Origin: Diprion similis
Taxonomy: Eukaryota; Arthropoda; Insecta; Hymenoptera; Diprionidae
Direction of reading: 5' to 3'
Length of the DNA: 64,000 nt
NCBI RefSeq assembly: GCF_021155765.1
Contig: NC_060110.1
Location: forward strand, 17,506,001 to 17,570,000
Positions 13,747 to 24,200 of this stretch are shown here, one piece after another; position 1 is the stretch's first letter, and every line of letters begins with the position of its first letter. The position numbers and the translations under genes are program-made. A model generated the notes under the pieces. It did no database searches and was not told where the DNA came from. It was given only the letters and a program-made list of their open reading frames with translations.

Positions 13747-13769
13747 CACATATGGTGCACCAATATGTG
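13747..13769. promoter_or_regulatory. Near-perfect palindrome upstream of gene 3
   Basis: CACATAT, the palindromic core GGTGCACC, one extra A, then ATATGTG form a dyad: eleven base pairs on each side interrupted by a single unpaired A. It lies about 280 bases before the ATG of gene 3. A dimeric transcription-factor site or a small cruciform are possible; the function is not visible. Confidence 0.4.
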
Positions 13770-13839
13770 GCTGATGCGTAAAAGTGCGATGGCGAAAAGA
13801 GAGTAGCAGGAGAGCGTGCGGGATGGAAAAAATAGAGAC

Positions 13840-13935
13840 CAAGAGTGAGTGGGGGCGAGAAAGAGAAAGAGGAAGATTAAGAGAAAGAGAGCGAAAGACA
13901 GTGCGGAAGAGAGGGGTTTTCAGAAGAGAGTTAGG
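13840..13935. repeat. Purine (GA-rich) tract upstream of gene 3
   Basis: The plus strand is almost entirely A and G for about 95 bases, with many GAGAGA and GAAAGAGA blocks. It ends some 115 bases before the start codon of gene 3. The long minus-strand open frame across it is a product of this low-complexity sequence, not a gene. Confidence 0.6.
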
Positions 13936-14050
13936 TGGAGAGGGGTTGGGAAACGAAATGGCGAGTGCAGCCGAGGGGATCAGGATCAAGCTTGACGCGA
14001 AGGCAACAGTCGCGTTTTGAAGAGCAGAGAACTCGAACCACGACCTCAAG

Positions 14051-15246
14051 ATGCCATCTTCAAAACCTTGGACGCTCTGCTGCCTCATCGTAGGGATGAT
14101 CTTCTGCCTCGAACAAGCAGCTGGTCAGTTCCAATGTCCGACCTCTAAGGGGTTCTACCCTGACTCGGAGCAGTGCGACTTGTACTACGCCTGCGAGAAC
14201 GGAAGAGCAGAGGAAAGACTCTGCAGCGATGGGCTCGTATTCAAGGACGACAATCCCAAGAGAGAGTTCTGCGATTTACCTTCCAACGTTCCATGTGGCG
14301 ACCGCACCCTTCTGCGTGAGTATTTGTTTCCTCATCCATTTCTATCTCGGTCGACGTTCCCCTTCATCTTGACCCTGGCTGTGAAATCTCTCGATGTCCA
14401 ATCAGTGCTTCCAGCTCCAAGAGATCCGAGTTAATTTCTATAAAGTGAACCATTCCATACGTCAAGTTTGCTTACCTCTCGATGCTCTTCCCATTTCAGA
14501 GGAGCCCCAGCCTTCGAAGGGCTGCCCGCGTGCCAACGGCTACTTCCGGCACGAAGATCCGACCGCCTGTGACCAGTTCGTGAACTGCAAGGACGGCGTG
14601 GCTTCCGTGATGCCGTGCCCAGCTGGTCTCATCTACGACGACTCGGTATCTTCCTGCGTCTGGCCCGCTGAATCAACGAGGGAATGTGCTGCTCCTAGAC
14701 GTGACATCCTCGACGATGGATTTGTCTGCCCGCAATCCGACCTTCCCAACCCCCAGGGACGGGCTCTTCCTCATCCGTTGTATCCCCACCCCGACGATTG
14801 CGCAAAGTTCTATATTTGCAAGAACGGCCTTAGGCCCCAAAAGGGACAGTGCGACGAAGGCACCGTTTACAACGAGGATAGCTTCCAGTGCATGGATCCG
14901 GAAAACGTACCGGGATGGTGAGTTCATTTCGTTGTTACGTTCTTACTTTGAGTACCGAAGTGGATTTTGATTTCGTTGACATATCACGCTGACGATGATC
15001 ATGGCTTTTGTTATGCGAGGATAAATGACTCGCGCGACTTTCGCACGAGTGATTAATTTCAAAGGATATTTCAATAGGCACAAACAAGTCTGCCATAAAA
15101 GATGGAATGGAGTATAAACTATCAATAATCGATAATAATGGTGTAATATCCAGTTGTTAATTCTATTGTTCAACGTCTTTCTAATGTCGTTTGTATTTGT
15201 TCTTTGTGTTTGTTGCAGCGAGGACTATTACAAGAAAAAGAACTGA
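14051..15246 (+). CDS. Obstructor-A-like CPAP3 chitin-binding protein (A2 paralogue)
   Basis: Secreted three-domain chitin-binding protein, probably the second A-type gene (CPAP3-A2 in beetles). Exons: 14051-14315, 14500-14917, 15219-15246; 236 residues in frame. The signal peptide, about residues 1-27, runs directly into domain 1 (QFQCPTSKGFYPDSEQCDLY) with no intron, unlike the neighbouring genes. A phase-1 intron separates domain 1 from an exon that carries domains 2 and 3 together. Domain 2 follows QEPQPSKGCPRANGYFRHED, which parallels LQPPQPSKNCPRRNGFFAHP of gene 2. Domain 3 holds LPHPLYPHPDDCAKFYICKN and ends at C228, split TG|C over the last intron. The tail is only EDYYKKKN. Similarity of linkers and tails to gene 2, its upstream neighbour, supports duplication. 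Assignment to A2 rather than another class is from memory of the family. Confidence 0.88.
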
Positions 15247-15304
15247 TCGGTTACGTTGCAGATTCAAATATGCATGTAACAATTTACTTCTACCTTTAAG
15301 AAAA

Positions 15305-15310
15305 AATAAA
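15305..15310 (+). terminator. Poly(A) signal for gene 3
   Basis: AATAAA occurs 59 bases after the stop codon, in an AT-rich stretch, and would give a very short 3' untranslated region. Confidence 0.6.
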
Positions 15311-17172
15311 TCACTTATTATTATTATTCTTATATAATAAGATCGAAGCTGTTTCATTGTTCACTACCCAAACCTTTCTCTTCGCATCGTTAGACGTAGT
15401 GTACATGTATTATCTAGGCATATGATATATCACAATATGATATATTACAGTGAATAAAAAGAGAAATAAAATCAAAGTAAAGATTGTTTCAGTCGTACGG
15501 GCAACGCCACGCGCAACTTTTGCTAGCGGGTTACTGTAAAAATAAAATAATGAATGAAAAAAAGACACAAGTTACGCGGAAAAAAAGTGTGGCCACTCGT
15601 AACCGCCTTTGATTTGTATTACATCGTATCGAATGCTGCATACAAGGCAGAGATCGCGCGTAACATCATAAAGGCAGATATTAACGGCTTTCACCGTCGA
15701 TATTCATGCGTTCATGTATCGTGGACCGCGATCTCGTTCCCCCGTGTAGTCTCGACACTGTAACGTTGCATAAGAGGACCAGCCAGGCCTGCGGGGCCTT
15801 ATCCGCATCAGTACATGGGCCTCACTCTTGCGCGAGACTTTGTGTCTCCGAAACCCCGGGGCGAACGGTGGCCTTATGGATGAATGGCTAACAATCACCG
15901 GGAGGTCATTCAAAAATTGTATCACCTTTTTTTGCCAGGGTGGGGCCCACGCGCTTTCCTATACAGCCTCAATAATTATTACCGGTAAATCTCAGAAGAA
16001 AAAAATTTATCGCTCACCGAGCTGACTATATCGGCGCAATCATAAGTGATTACCGATCATTGCAATTATTTTCTCAATTTCTAAACAAGTTGCCGTTATT
16101 CAATCGTTTCGCAAAATTATTATCCTTGTAAGTTGAATTGGGATACAATTTTGAACGAATTGTATTTTATAAGTGGAGAAGATGCTCAAACTTGAATGTC
16201 ACCATGCTGTTCGGTAATTTGGACTAGACGGAAAAGAAAGATTGCACTTTATTTTGGCTGGAGACTATATCATAATTTCATTCGCAGTGTAAAAGGTTAA
16301 CATTCAAAAAGACCGGTTAGTATTCGTAAGCTGGTGCAATCTATGCCTCCTTTTTTTTCGATCTTGTAAAAGTATCAATTTAAGACAAATATTTTCACTG
16401 AACATTTCGATCAATGCAAATTTTCAAGTATAAGCATTTCTGTTTTTTTTTTTTTTTTTTTTTTTTCAACTGGAATTGAAGCTCGGACGGAAAATGTTCA
16501 TTTCTTACACGAATTCTACGACATTGAAAAACGATTTGATGTACACTACGATTTTCAAGTCACAATAGTGAATGCAATTAGATATAATAGAATCAACATT
16601 TATTGACAGTTGATTGAAAACAAATCTCGAGTTGAAGATAAAAAAAAAACGTGAACGGATACAAGGCTTAAATTGAATGACGAAGCATGTAATCCATAGA
16701 AAAAGGAAAATTTTTGTTTCACCAAATCGTTTTAGGCAGTCTTGACCGGCTACTCTGGACCACTTTGAAAAAATGAATAATCTAACTTCAATCTATGTCA
16801 GTTACGCGTTAGCGTTCTGACCGCTTCGATAAATGGGCACCGAATTTCGGTCAATCGTTCCGGGTTAACCGCCACCGTATCATCGAGAAAACGGCCGCAG
16901 TCCACCTGTAAAAAGGTCCAGTGAAAGAGGAATAAAAACTGAACGAAAACGACACCGAATTGAGGAGGTTGAATAAAAAAAAGTTGTAAAAAATGTTTAA
17001 AAAAGTGTCCCGATCGAGAGATATCGAATGCAATCCTCGAGACAATATCGTCAAGGAGTGACCGTCGGCGAAGGGGGAGGTCGAGTAACGCGGGATATGA
17101 ACGAACGGACGGAGTGAAGGGGCCCCTCGGGGCCCGAGGCCAAGACAACTTGCCAATGAGCGGGAATCTAAG
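15311..17172. other. Intergenic region between genes 3 and 4, no gene recognised
   Basis: About 1.9 kb without a supportable exon. It contains a 24-base T run at 16443-16466 and GC-richer sequence just upstream of gene 4. The frames on the minus strand at 16798-17156 lie upstream of gene 4 and have no family pattern. Confidence 0.45.
16443..16466. repeat. Poly(T) run
   Basis: Twenty-four consecutive T bases. It may be a simple slippage tract or the tail of an old minus-strand retroposed copy; no element body is recognisable beside it. Confidence 0.7.
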
Positions 17173-17186
17173 TTCAGTAGTCAGTT
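17173..17186 (+). promoter_or_regulatory. Candidate initiator of gene 4 (two TCAGT motifs, no TATA)
   Basis: Two overlapping arthropod-type initiator matches, TTCAGT at 17173 and GTCAGTT ending at 17186, lie 17-30 bases before the ATG of gene 4. No TATA box stands about 30 bases upstream. If used, the 5' leader would be unusually short, so the real start site may lie elsewhere. Confidence 0.25.
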
Positions 17187-17202
17187 GGTACTGAGACCAG
17201 AC

Positions 17203-20179
17203 ATGAGCTGTCGTATAGGAGTGACCTTATTGGCCCTAACGGGCCTCATCTCTGCCGGTGAGTATAAAATATCATCAAAAGAGACCTCAAAGTGCATCTC
17301 CTCTAATCGATACGCTCCTGAGTTTCGCGCGTCCCGCAATTCCGCGCCTCTTCTTAGATTATACCACCTTCTCCTTTACCTTCAAGTGCACTGCAAGCCG
17401 CTTATTTCTACACACAATAATCCCAGGCCGAGTTGCTTCTGACGTAGCGCTTCAACGCCGACTTGCGACACGAAGCGAGGCTACAGGAATGCTTAGACCT
17501 ACACTAGCTTTCACCGCCGCTCTACCATATGGCCATAATGCCCGACTTATGATATAATGTTTGCCGCAGTTCCTTACTCGATATTCAAATCATCCCGAAT
17601 GCCGTTCCTCAATCCGCGACGTCACTTTTCGCCACGAGTGCACGCGAGACTCGATCGTGTCACGCCTTCGTCGTTAACGCATAATATTCATTAATATTAA
17701 CGTGACCCACTAAAACTTTTCAAACGAACGCTAATCGGTAATGAAAGCTCAATGCGCCTCGGCTTCGGCGTCGAAGGATAACCACCAACGTGCGGCAATT
17801 ATATGTGCAAGAAAAATTCAAATCGTATGCGCATTATCAATCTGGTTGAATCTATACACCGTTATAAACTTGCAAATTGCAAATAATCTTCTATCGGATT
17901 AAATGATTTCACGGAAGCTCATTCAAGGCTGCAGATCGACAGAAATCATCCAGTCAAGTTTCCTATTCCTACTTCAATTTTCAAATCTGGTTCTAATTTC
18001 CTTTTAACAAACCTAATCGAAGCCAAATTGAGAGTAAAAATTATCAACCGTGATCGACATTTGCTTAACAAACTGACGTTAAAATAAAAAATCATTTTTT
18101 TTTCAGCCATGGGGGCAGCGCTTTCAGGCGCTCCTCCTTGCCCAGAACAGCACGGTGTCCAGGCGTATGCGCACCCTGAGGATTGCGGTGCGTTCTTCCT
18201 TTGCGTAAACGGAACGCTGTCCCTGGAGCATTGCGAAAACGGACTTCTCTTCGACGGTCATGGCGCCGTGCACAACCACTGCAACTACCACTGGGCTGTT
18301 CATTGCGGAGAACGCAAGGCTGACCGTAAGTTCGCCTTACAGTAGATATTGAAGTATTTCTTCTTGGTAATCATACGAAATAACTCGATGATGGAAGAGA
18401 AAAGAATGAGATCAGTGCCTTCGTGTGGGGAAAATTTGATTACATCGGATAACTGAATTGGCCTAGTTTTCCATTAACCGAAGCATCGTTTCTTTTTCTT
18501 TACTTTTTTCTTTTTTTTCTCTTCTTTTACTCGAATTTCGCGAAGGCCTTGAGGCGACTCAAGTGGCGTATTAAATTCAATACGGTCTGAATATTTTCTC
18601 CTGTACAACGACAATCTGTAATTACAGTTATATTCCCCGTTCACCGAGTACTTGATGAAATTTTAATATTATACATTTTTGCTTCACCTTTTCCATCACT
18701 TTTCTGCTTACGTCAATGGCATAACAACTGTTCTCAATGTGCTTACCCGGTGCACTTAAAATTCGACAGATCAGGTACGAGGTATAATACTCGCCAATTA
18801 TACCCGAAGAATGAATTCAGTTTTTATCCCAATAAGCACGCCTTGTTAAACCACACGTACACCGCAACGGAGTTTCGGGTTCATTGCAGCGTATACGAAA
18901 CTGTTTACATGATCAACTTTCACCGGTAATTAGTAGCAAATATTTGTCGGAGTTTATAGTTTGAGGCTGTTCTTATATATATATATATATATATTATATA
19001 AATAACACTGAAATATATCAATATCCTTCGGATGTCGTTGAGTTGGTTTACTTTTCTCTTGCCTTTTCTTTATCCGCATTGATACGAAGTTATAAATCTC
19101 ACTCGAGGAGAACAGAGGGAAAGCTGACTACATCGCAAGCTATAATTGCCAGGCAAAGCACGGCTCGAATATCTGGCGTTAAAATATGAGCAAAGAAAAA
19201 AAAAGAAAAAAGAAAAGAAATGTAATCCGAAAGGCAAGAAAAATTCAGGCGTTTCGAACCGCTCGCCGCTAAAAGGTCACTAAGATGATGCCTATGCTCA
19301 ATTAGCAATCGCGAACACGCGTGTGCCACGATTACGTAACACGATGAACGCCGACAGGCGAACTTTACCCTTTTAACACCGGCAGTGACTCCGATCAGCT
19401 CTCCGGGATGCGAACACCAGTTTGGCCTCTACCCAGACAGCGACTCCTGCAGCACCACCTACATCAAGTGCACCCATGGAACTCCACTTTCGTCGCACTG
19501 CGACCCCGGGTTGGCCTATGACCCCAAGACCCACGCCTGCGTTTGGCCTGACCAACTTCTGCCCTACTGCAACCCTGAAGCCATCGTTGGCTTTAAATGC
19601 CCACAGAAAATTCCTGCCCGTACCGCTGCCGCCAGGTTCTGGCCCTTCCCAAGGTTCGTTGAATCCGCTCAGAATTTTGAAGATTATTCCTAATATCGAC
19701 GGGTTATCATCTCGTCAAGACTTATCCTTGCATTTTTATCCAATGATTTATTGCAATTCAAGTGATGAATTTATCTTCACTTTTGTGGTAATCAAAAGGC
19801 AATTCGTCTCGACTCCTAATGTACGGAAAAAACCTATATTCAATTGATTAGTGCTATTTCTAAAATTCTTGCATTAGATTGGCGGTGAATATATTTTTCT
19901 TCATTCACGTAATGGGATGGTTACTAATTGATCACTTTATACAGATTCGCTGTACCCGGAGACTGTGGCCGACTTATAACCTGTGTCGAGGGCAATCCTC
20001 GCTTGATTACTTGTGGCGATGGAAAACTTTTTGACGCTGAGAGCCTTGCCTGCATGGATCCTGAAGAAGGCCCTAAGTGGTGAGTATCGTGACGCTGGCC
20101 TGTACAGTCGAAATTAAGTATCACATTAAGCCTGAAACAACGTATTTTCTTTCGTTTCAGTGCCAACCACTTGAAGTAG
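17203..20179 (+). CDS. CPAP3 protein, Obstructor D/E class
   Basis: Secreted three-domain chitin-binding protein. Exons: 17203-17257, 18107-18325, 19386-19653, 19945-20079, 20161-20179; 231 residues in frame. The signal peptide MSCRIGVTLLALTGLISA is followed by a phase-1 intron. Domain 1 starts CPEQHGVQAYAHPEDCGAFF and includes the distinctive VHNHCNYHWAVHCGER. Domain 2 starts CEHQFGLYPDSDSCSTTYIK and leads into NPEAVVGFKC-like sequence (here NPEAIVGFKC). Domain 3 has a long first loop (ARFWPFPRFAVPGDC), cut by a phase-2 intron after PFPR, then GRLITCVEGNPRLITCGDGK. The last cysteine, C226, is split TG|T over the final intron, and the tail is just ANHLK. It is not obst-A, -B or Gasp. I recall strongly similar proteins in other insects but cannot decide between the D and E labels. 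It is tail-to-tail with gene 5. Introns of 849, 1060, 291 and 81 bases hold no gene. Confidence 0.87.
18974..18994. repeat. (TA)n microsatellite
   Basis: About ten TA units lie in the second intron of gene 4. Confidence 0.75.
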
Positions 20180-20448
20180 ACAAGTGTTCGCTACTGCGGT
20201 GCCGGAATAACATTTTCACGAACATCTTTAGTATAGTGGAGTTTCATTTCATGGACAAATCTTAAGATTCTGTGAAATCTGATATGAACATAATTCGCAA
20301 AAAAATTGTGCAAACAAGATTAATATACCGCGATTTGAGAGAAACAATCTTTGCCTTACGTCATCCTATCTGACATTTGATCGCATACCCATAAATGCGG
20401 TTATTTGCCTACTACACGCAGAAAAGTGTGTATAAAAAAAAACAGTTG

Positions 20449-20454
20449 AATAAA
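20449..20454 (+). terminator. Candidate poly(A) signal for gene 4
   Basis: AATAAA lies 270 bases after the stop codon of gene 4 and 427 bases before the opposing minus-strand signal of gene 5. Confidence 0.45.
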
Positions 20455-20880
20455 TTCCGTTAAAATCTTATTACACAATTAACTAGAAATAGAAACTTCG
20501 TATGCACAAAGATTTTTGTGAGAAAAAAGTTGGGGGAAGTTGTCGGCTGAAGAAGGCGTAAAAGATCGCAACGTTTCCAAAATTTCTTGGCTGTTTGAAT
20601 ATTCAATGATACCTATGTAACTTAAAATCTATTCCCGTACTCGTGTCTCTCATGTCTTGATGTACCACTGTAACAAATGATCTGTTCAGAGCTAAAATGA
20701 CGCATGAAAAAATACTGTACCTATTTGTCACTGTGAGTACATACTGAGATTGACTTGCGCCATTTTCGTTTTGACAGTGAACAGTTCGTGTGAAAATTAA
20801 TACAAACGACAAGATATATACATATAATAAATAAAACTGCATCGTTCAGGTATCATACATATATAAAAAATACACAATAC
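20455..20880. other. Spacer between the converging genes 4 and 5, no gene recognised
   Basis: About 430 bases of AT-rich sequence between the two opposing poly(A) signals. I see no coding exon or RNA gene in it. Confidence 0.5.
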
Positions 20881-20886
20881 TTTATT
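20881..20886 (-). terminator. Candidate poly(A) signal for gene 5 (minus strand)
   Basis: TTTATT on the plus strand reads AATAAA on the minus strand. It lies 343 bases beyond the stop codon of gene 5. Confidence 0.45.
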
Positions 20887-21228
20887 GCACAATCCTAGAA
20901 ACTAACGTAAAGTACAAGGTTTTTTTTTTTTTTTTTAAGTATTACAGTACGTGGATGGAAGAAGGAATATTTACATTTTGATTTAGGATGAAAGATAAGG
21001 GTGTCGAGGATATAAGAATAATAGTACCATGATACAAGTGTGTAAAATAAATTTGCGAGAGAATGTTGTTAGGGCCCCAAATGCAGGGCCGCATATTTCG
21101 AGGCAACGTCTATAATTTGCGCGACGCAAAATTTCGATTAAAGCATTTTGAACCTCGGTATTTTCAAATCAAAAACTTGGACGAGCGTTGTATTGGAATC
21201 GCATTCAATCTCCTGCCGTGACTCCTCC

Positions 21229-24200
21229 TCAGTTCCGTCCTCTTGTTCTCACCGCAACCGGAACTGCGCCAGCCGGAAGCGAAGGGACACCAGGCGGCAG
21301 ATTTTCTTCTTCTGGTTCTCCGTTCTCTCCCACGGGATATTCACTCTCCAGAGTTGGCGCTGGAGTTGGAATGTCACAGTCCTCCGTCGGCGGTACCACG
21401 CATCTCAGGGACCTTCGGTCGAATACCAACATCGCGGGGCAACGTTGAAGGCGGGGGTAACCACCCTGGCATTGCCAATAACGGTTGCACGATTTACCGA
21501 GGGGCACATTTCCGTTCGGATCTTCGGTACAAAGAGCTGGAAATGGGAAAAATCATGTCAAGCTACTCCGATAGCGCCAATCAATCAATAAAAAGTTTGC
21601 GTAATTTTCTCACAGCTAATCTACTTGTCGATTGAATGCGAGAAAGACTTGAATTGACATGATAGGATACTCACACTTTCGAAAAAAAAAAAAAAATCTT
21701 AATTTACAAGAGTTTTAAGCTAAGGATACCCATCGTAACCTGTAAATTATAGAAGTTTCATAGTTTAAGCAATTGGATTATTCTATCAATAGATGAATCG
21801 ACAGTATAATTCTTATATGTTGACGTTAACGAAGGTTAAAATTATTGCCTAACCAGAGGGCAAGAGTCAATTTGTATTTCGTGAATAGATATGCGAAGCA
21901 CAATCATTGACATGAACAGAAAAAAAGAGAGGGAAAGAAATTAATTTCTTCGCTTTCTATGACCCCGAGGTCAGTCATGGCTATAATAAAGTTCTAGCCA
22001 AATACCCAATTTATGATTTCTCATACAATCGAATAGCCGGTGGCGATGAGTTAAAAAAGAAAACAGATTTGTTTATAGTTGACGATGAAGCATTGCGTGA
22101 GATTGGCTAATAATCAATTCCATCATTAAAAAAGAGGAAGAGTCAAATTCTGCGAATGTTACGTCTTAGGTATACGTGTACAGGTTTACCATACTAAAAT
22201 AACCGGCGTAGCTATTTACTATGAGAAGTCGAACCATCACGTAAGCATAACATGCAGTGTGCCTGGCTTGAATGTTAATCGACAAGATAAACCCGGATGT
22301 TATAAGGCCGCTGACATTTTTCCACGAATATATTAGCCATTCCTTTTTTCCCTTTTTCTTCAATGTATTTTCATCTTTTTCACATTCGCTTTCATTGCCG
22401 CGCGGGCATTAGTCTGCATGCAAAACGAGTTTCGCGAAAACACTTGTAAACGCGTTTTCGACAGTGTACCGCATCCGGAGCGCACGTACTTCAATACAGG
22501 TTTTCTGAAAGAAGACGCATATAAGGGTAATCACAGAGTACAAAGGAGTCTCTTTTCTTCCAAGTGTCCTGCAAATATCACGTCTCCTTTCTCAATCCAT
22601 GACGCCATTGAGACGAACAAGTAGAAGGTCCAGCAGTTCGATTAGACCTGTGATCATGCAGCTAGAGGAAATACTCCTTGCAAAAATTACTCACGATGTT
22701 TTTGGCAACCCTCAACATTCTCGGGCCAGTCGCAGGAATGAGTTCTCTCGTTGTAGAGAAGACCGCCAATGCAGAGCTGCTCGGTCGCCGTTCCGTTCCA
22801 GCATGTCCAATACCTGGTGCACGAGGTCTCGTGTCCAAATATTCCGTAAAGCCATCCGCAGTGCTCAGCTCCTATGGGGGAATTCGCCTGAGTTTTTCCC
22901 TCGCAGTAATTCGCCCTCCATGGATAGTCGCAGCCTTCCGTGACACCGCGATGCTTGCCGGCAAATACCAATCCGTTGGGACAATCGAACAATTCCGGAC
23001 GTCCGTTGACGCACTCCCAATAACGATCGCAGTGCTGCTGGTCACTAACGACCCGGGCTTTCGTCTGGCAAGGATCTTCTTGCTGATCTTTTTGCCCGCT
23101 AATGCCTGGAATATCAATAAAACATTAGTCTTCTCTCCAATTTCTACATCAATGACGAGGCTAAAATTTTGGTTGGTTTGATTGAAACATTTTTTTACTT
23201 CATTTTGCAATATATTTGTAATAAGTGACTCGGTAACGAGGTTGATTCATTGTTTCTGATGACAACAACAATACTAATAATAACAATAATATCGTTTCCT
23301 CAATTAACGTAGGTATAGTTGGACGCCGTGTGAATTGTCGTTTCGTACAATTCGAATGTAAAAATATTTCTGACAAATAGTACTCTTTCCCACGTCCAAG
23401 GAAGCCTGAGACCTGCCTTTCATTCACGACTGATGCAGGATTCGTCTATATCAGCTTGTTAAATCTTTAACGAAATACGGAGTTGAATGAGGTCGGTGAA
23501 GTCTATGATAAATCATAGACTGGTTATACACTCTCGCCTATCCTTTAATGTTATAACCGGTTGCATTATAGTATGCTTAAGATGTTAGCGCTTCATTCCG
23601 CTACGCAATCACGTCTCGATTTCTATATATTTAAATCAATGTCACCTAATGTGTTTTAGATTATTTTATAACTGAAATTCTCCCATATTGAAATATACTT
23701 ATTCAGTCTTTTAAAACTCGAGTTCCCCAACATTAAAATGTATTTATTCAGTCTCAAGGTCTGAATGCGCCACATACCTTTAATCGCAGACTATGATTCC
23801 ATCTGATCGTAAGCGATCGTTGGCACAAATGAAAGGGCAAAAATTTTTCAAGGATTCGAAATCATAGTGTGTTTCCTCCGCTCGTCGACATTTCGTCCGC
23901 TGTCTTTAAAAGCCTGCAGTTGTTAAGTAACTTCGATTGTTCGCTTTAATTTTGTTCGATTCTCAGATCATGGGTAAAAATTTGATGAAATTTTGTGCCA
24001 TAAATAGAGCCGAACCAGCCGGTCGATTCGTGAGTCGTGATCGGTATATACACTCGACAAAGACGTACCGAGAATGACATTAAAACCAGATATGGTGGAT
24101 TAACATTATAGTGCCGGCCTAGCATGATACACAACCGTATAAATATACTTAAAATAAAAGGGGCTAAAGTATTCAAGTAAGGTGGGAAGTGCTCCGGCAT

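Noticed and set aside
13540-14088. 182-codon open frame on the minus strand
   Set aside because: It runs antisense through the GA-rich tract and the first exon of gene 3, and its sequence is Ser/Leu/Arg-rich low complexity. No domain or splice support was seen.
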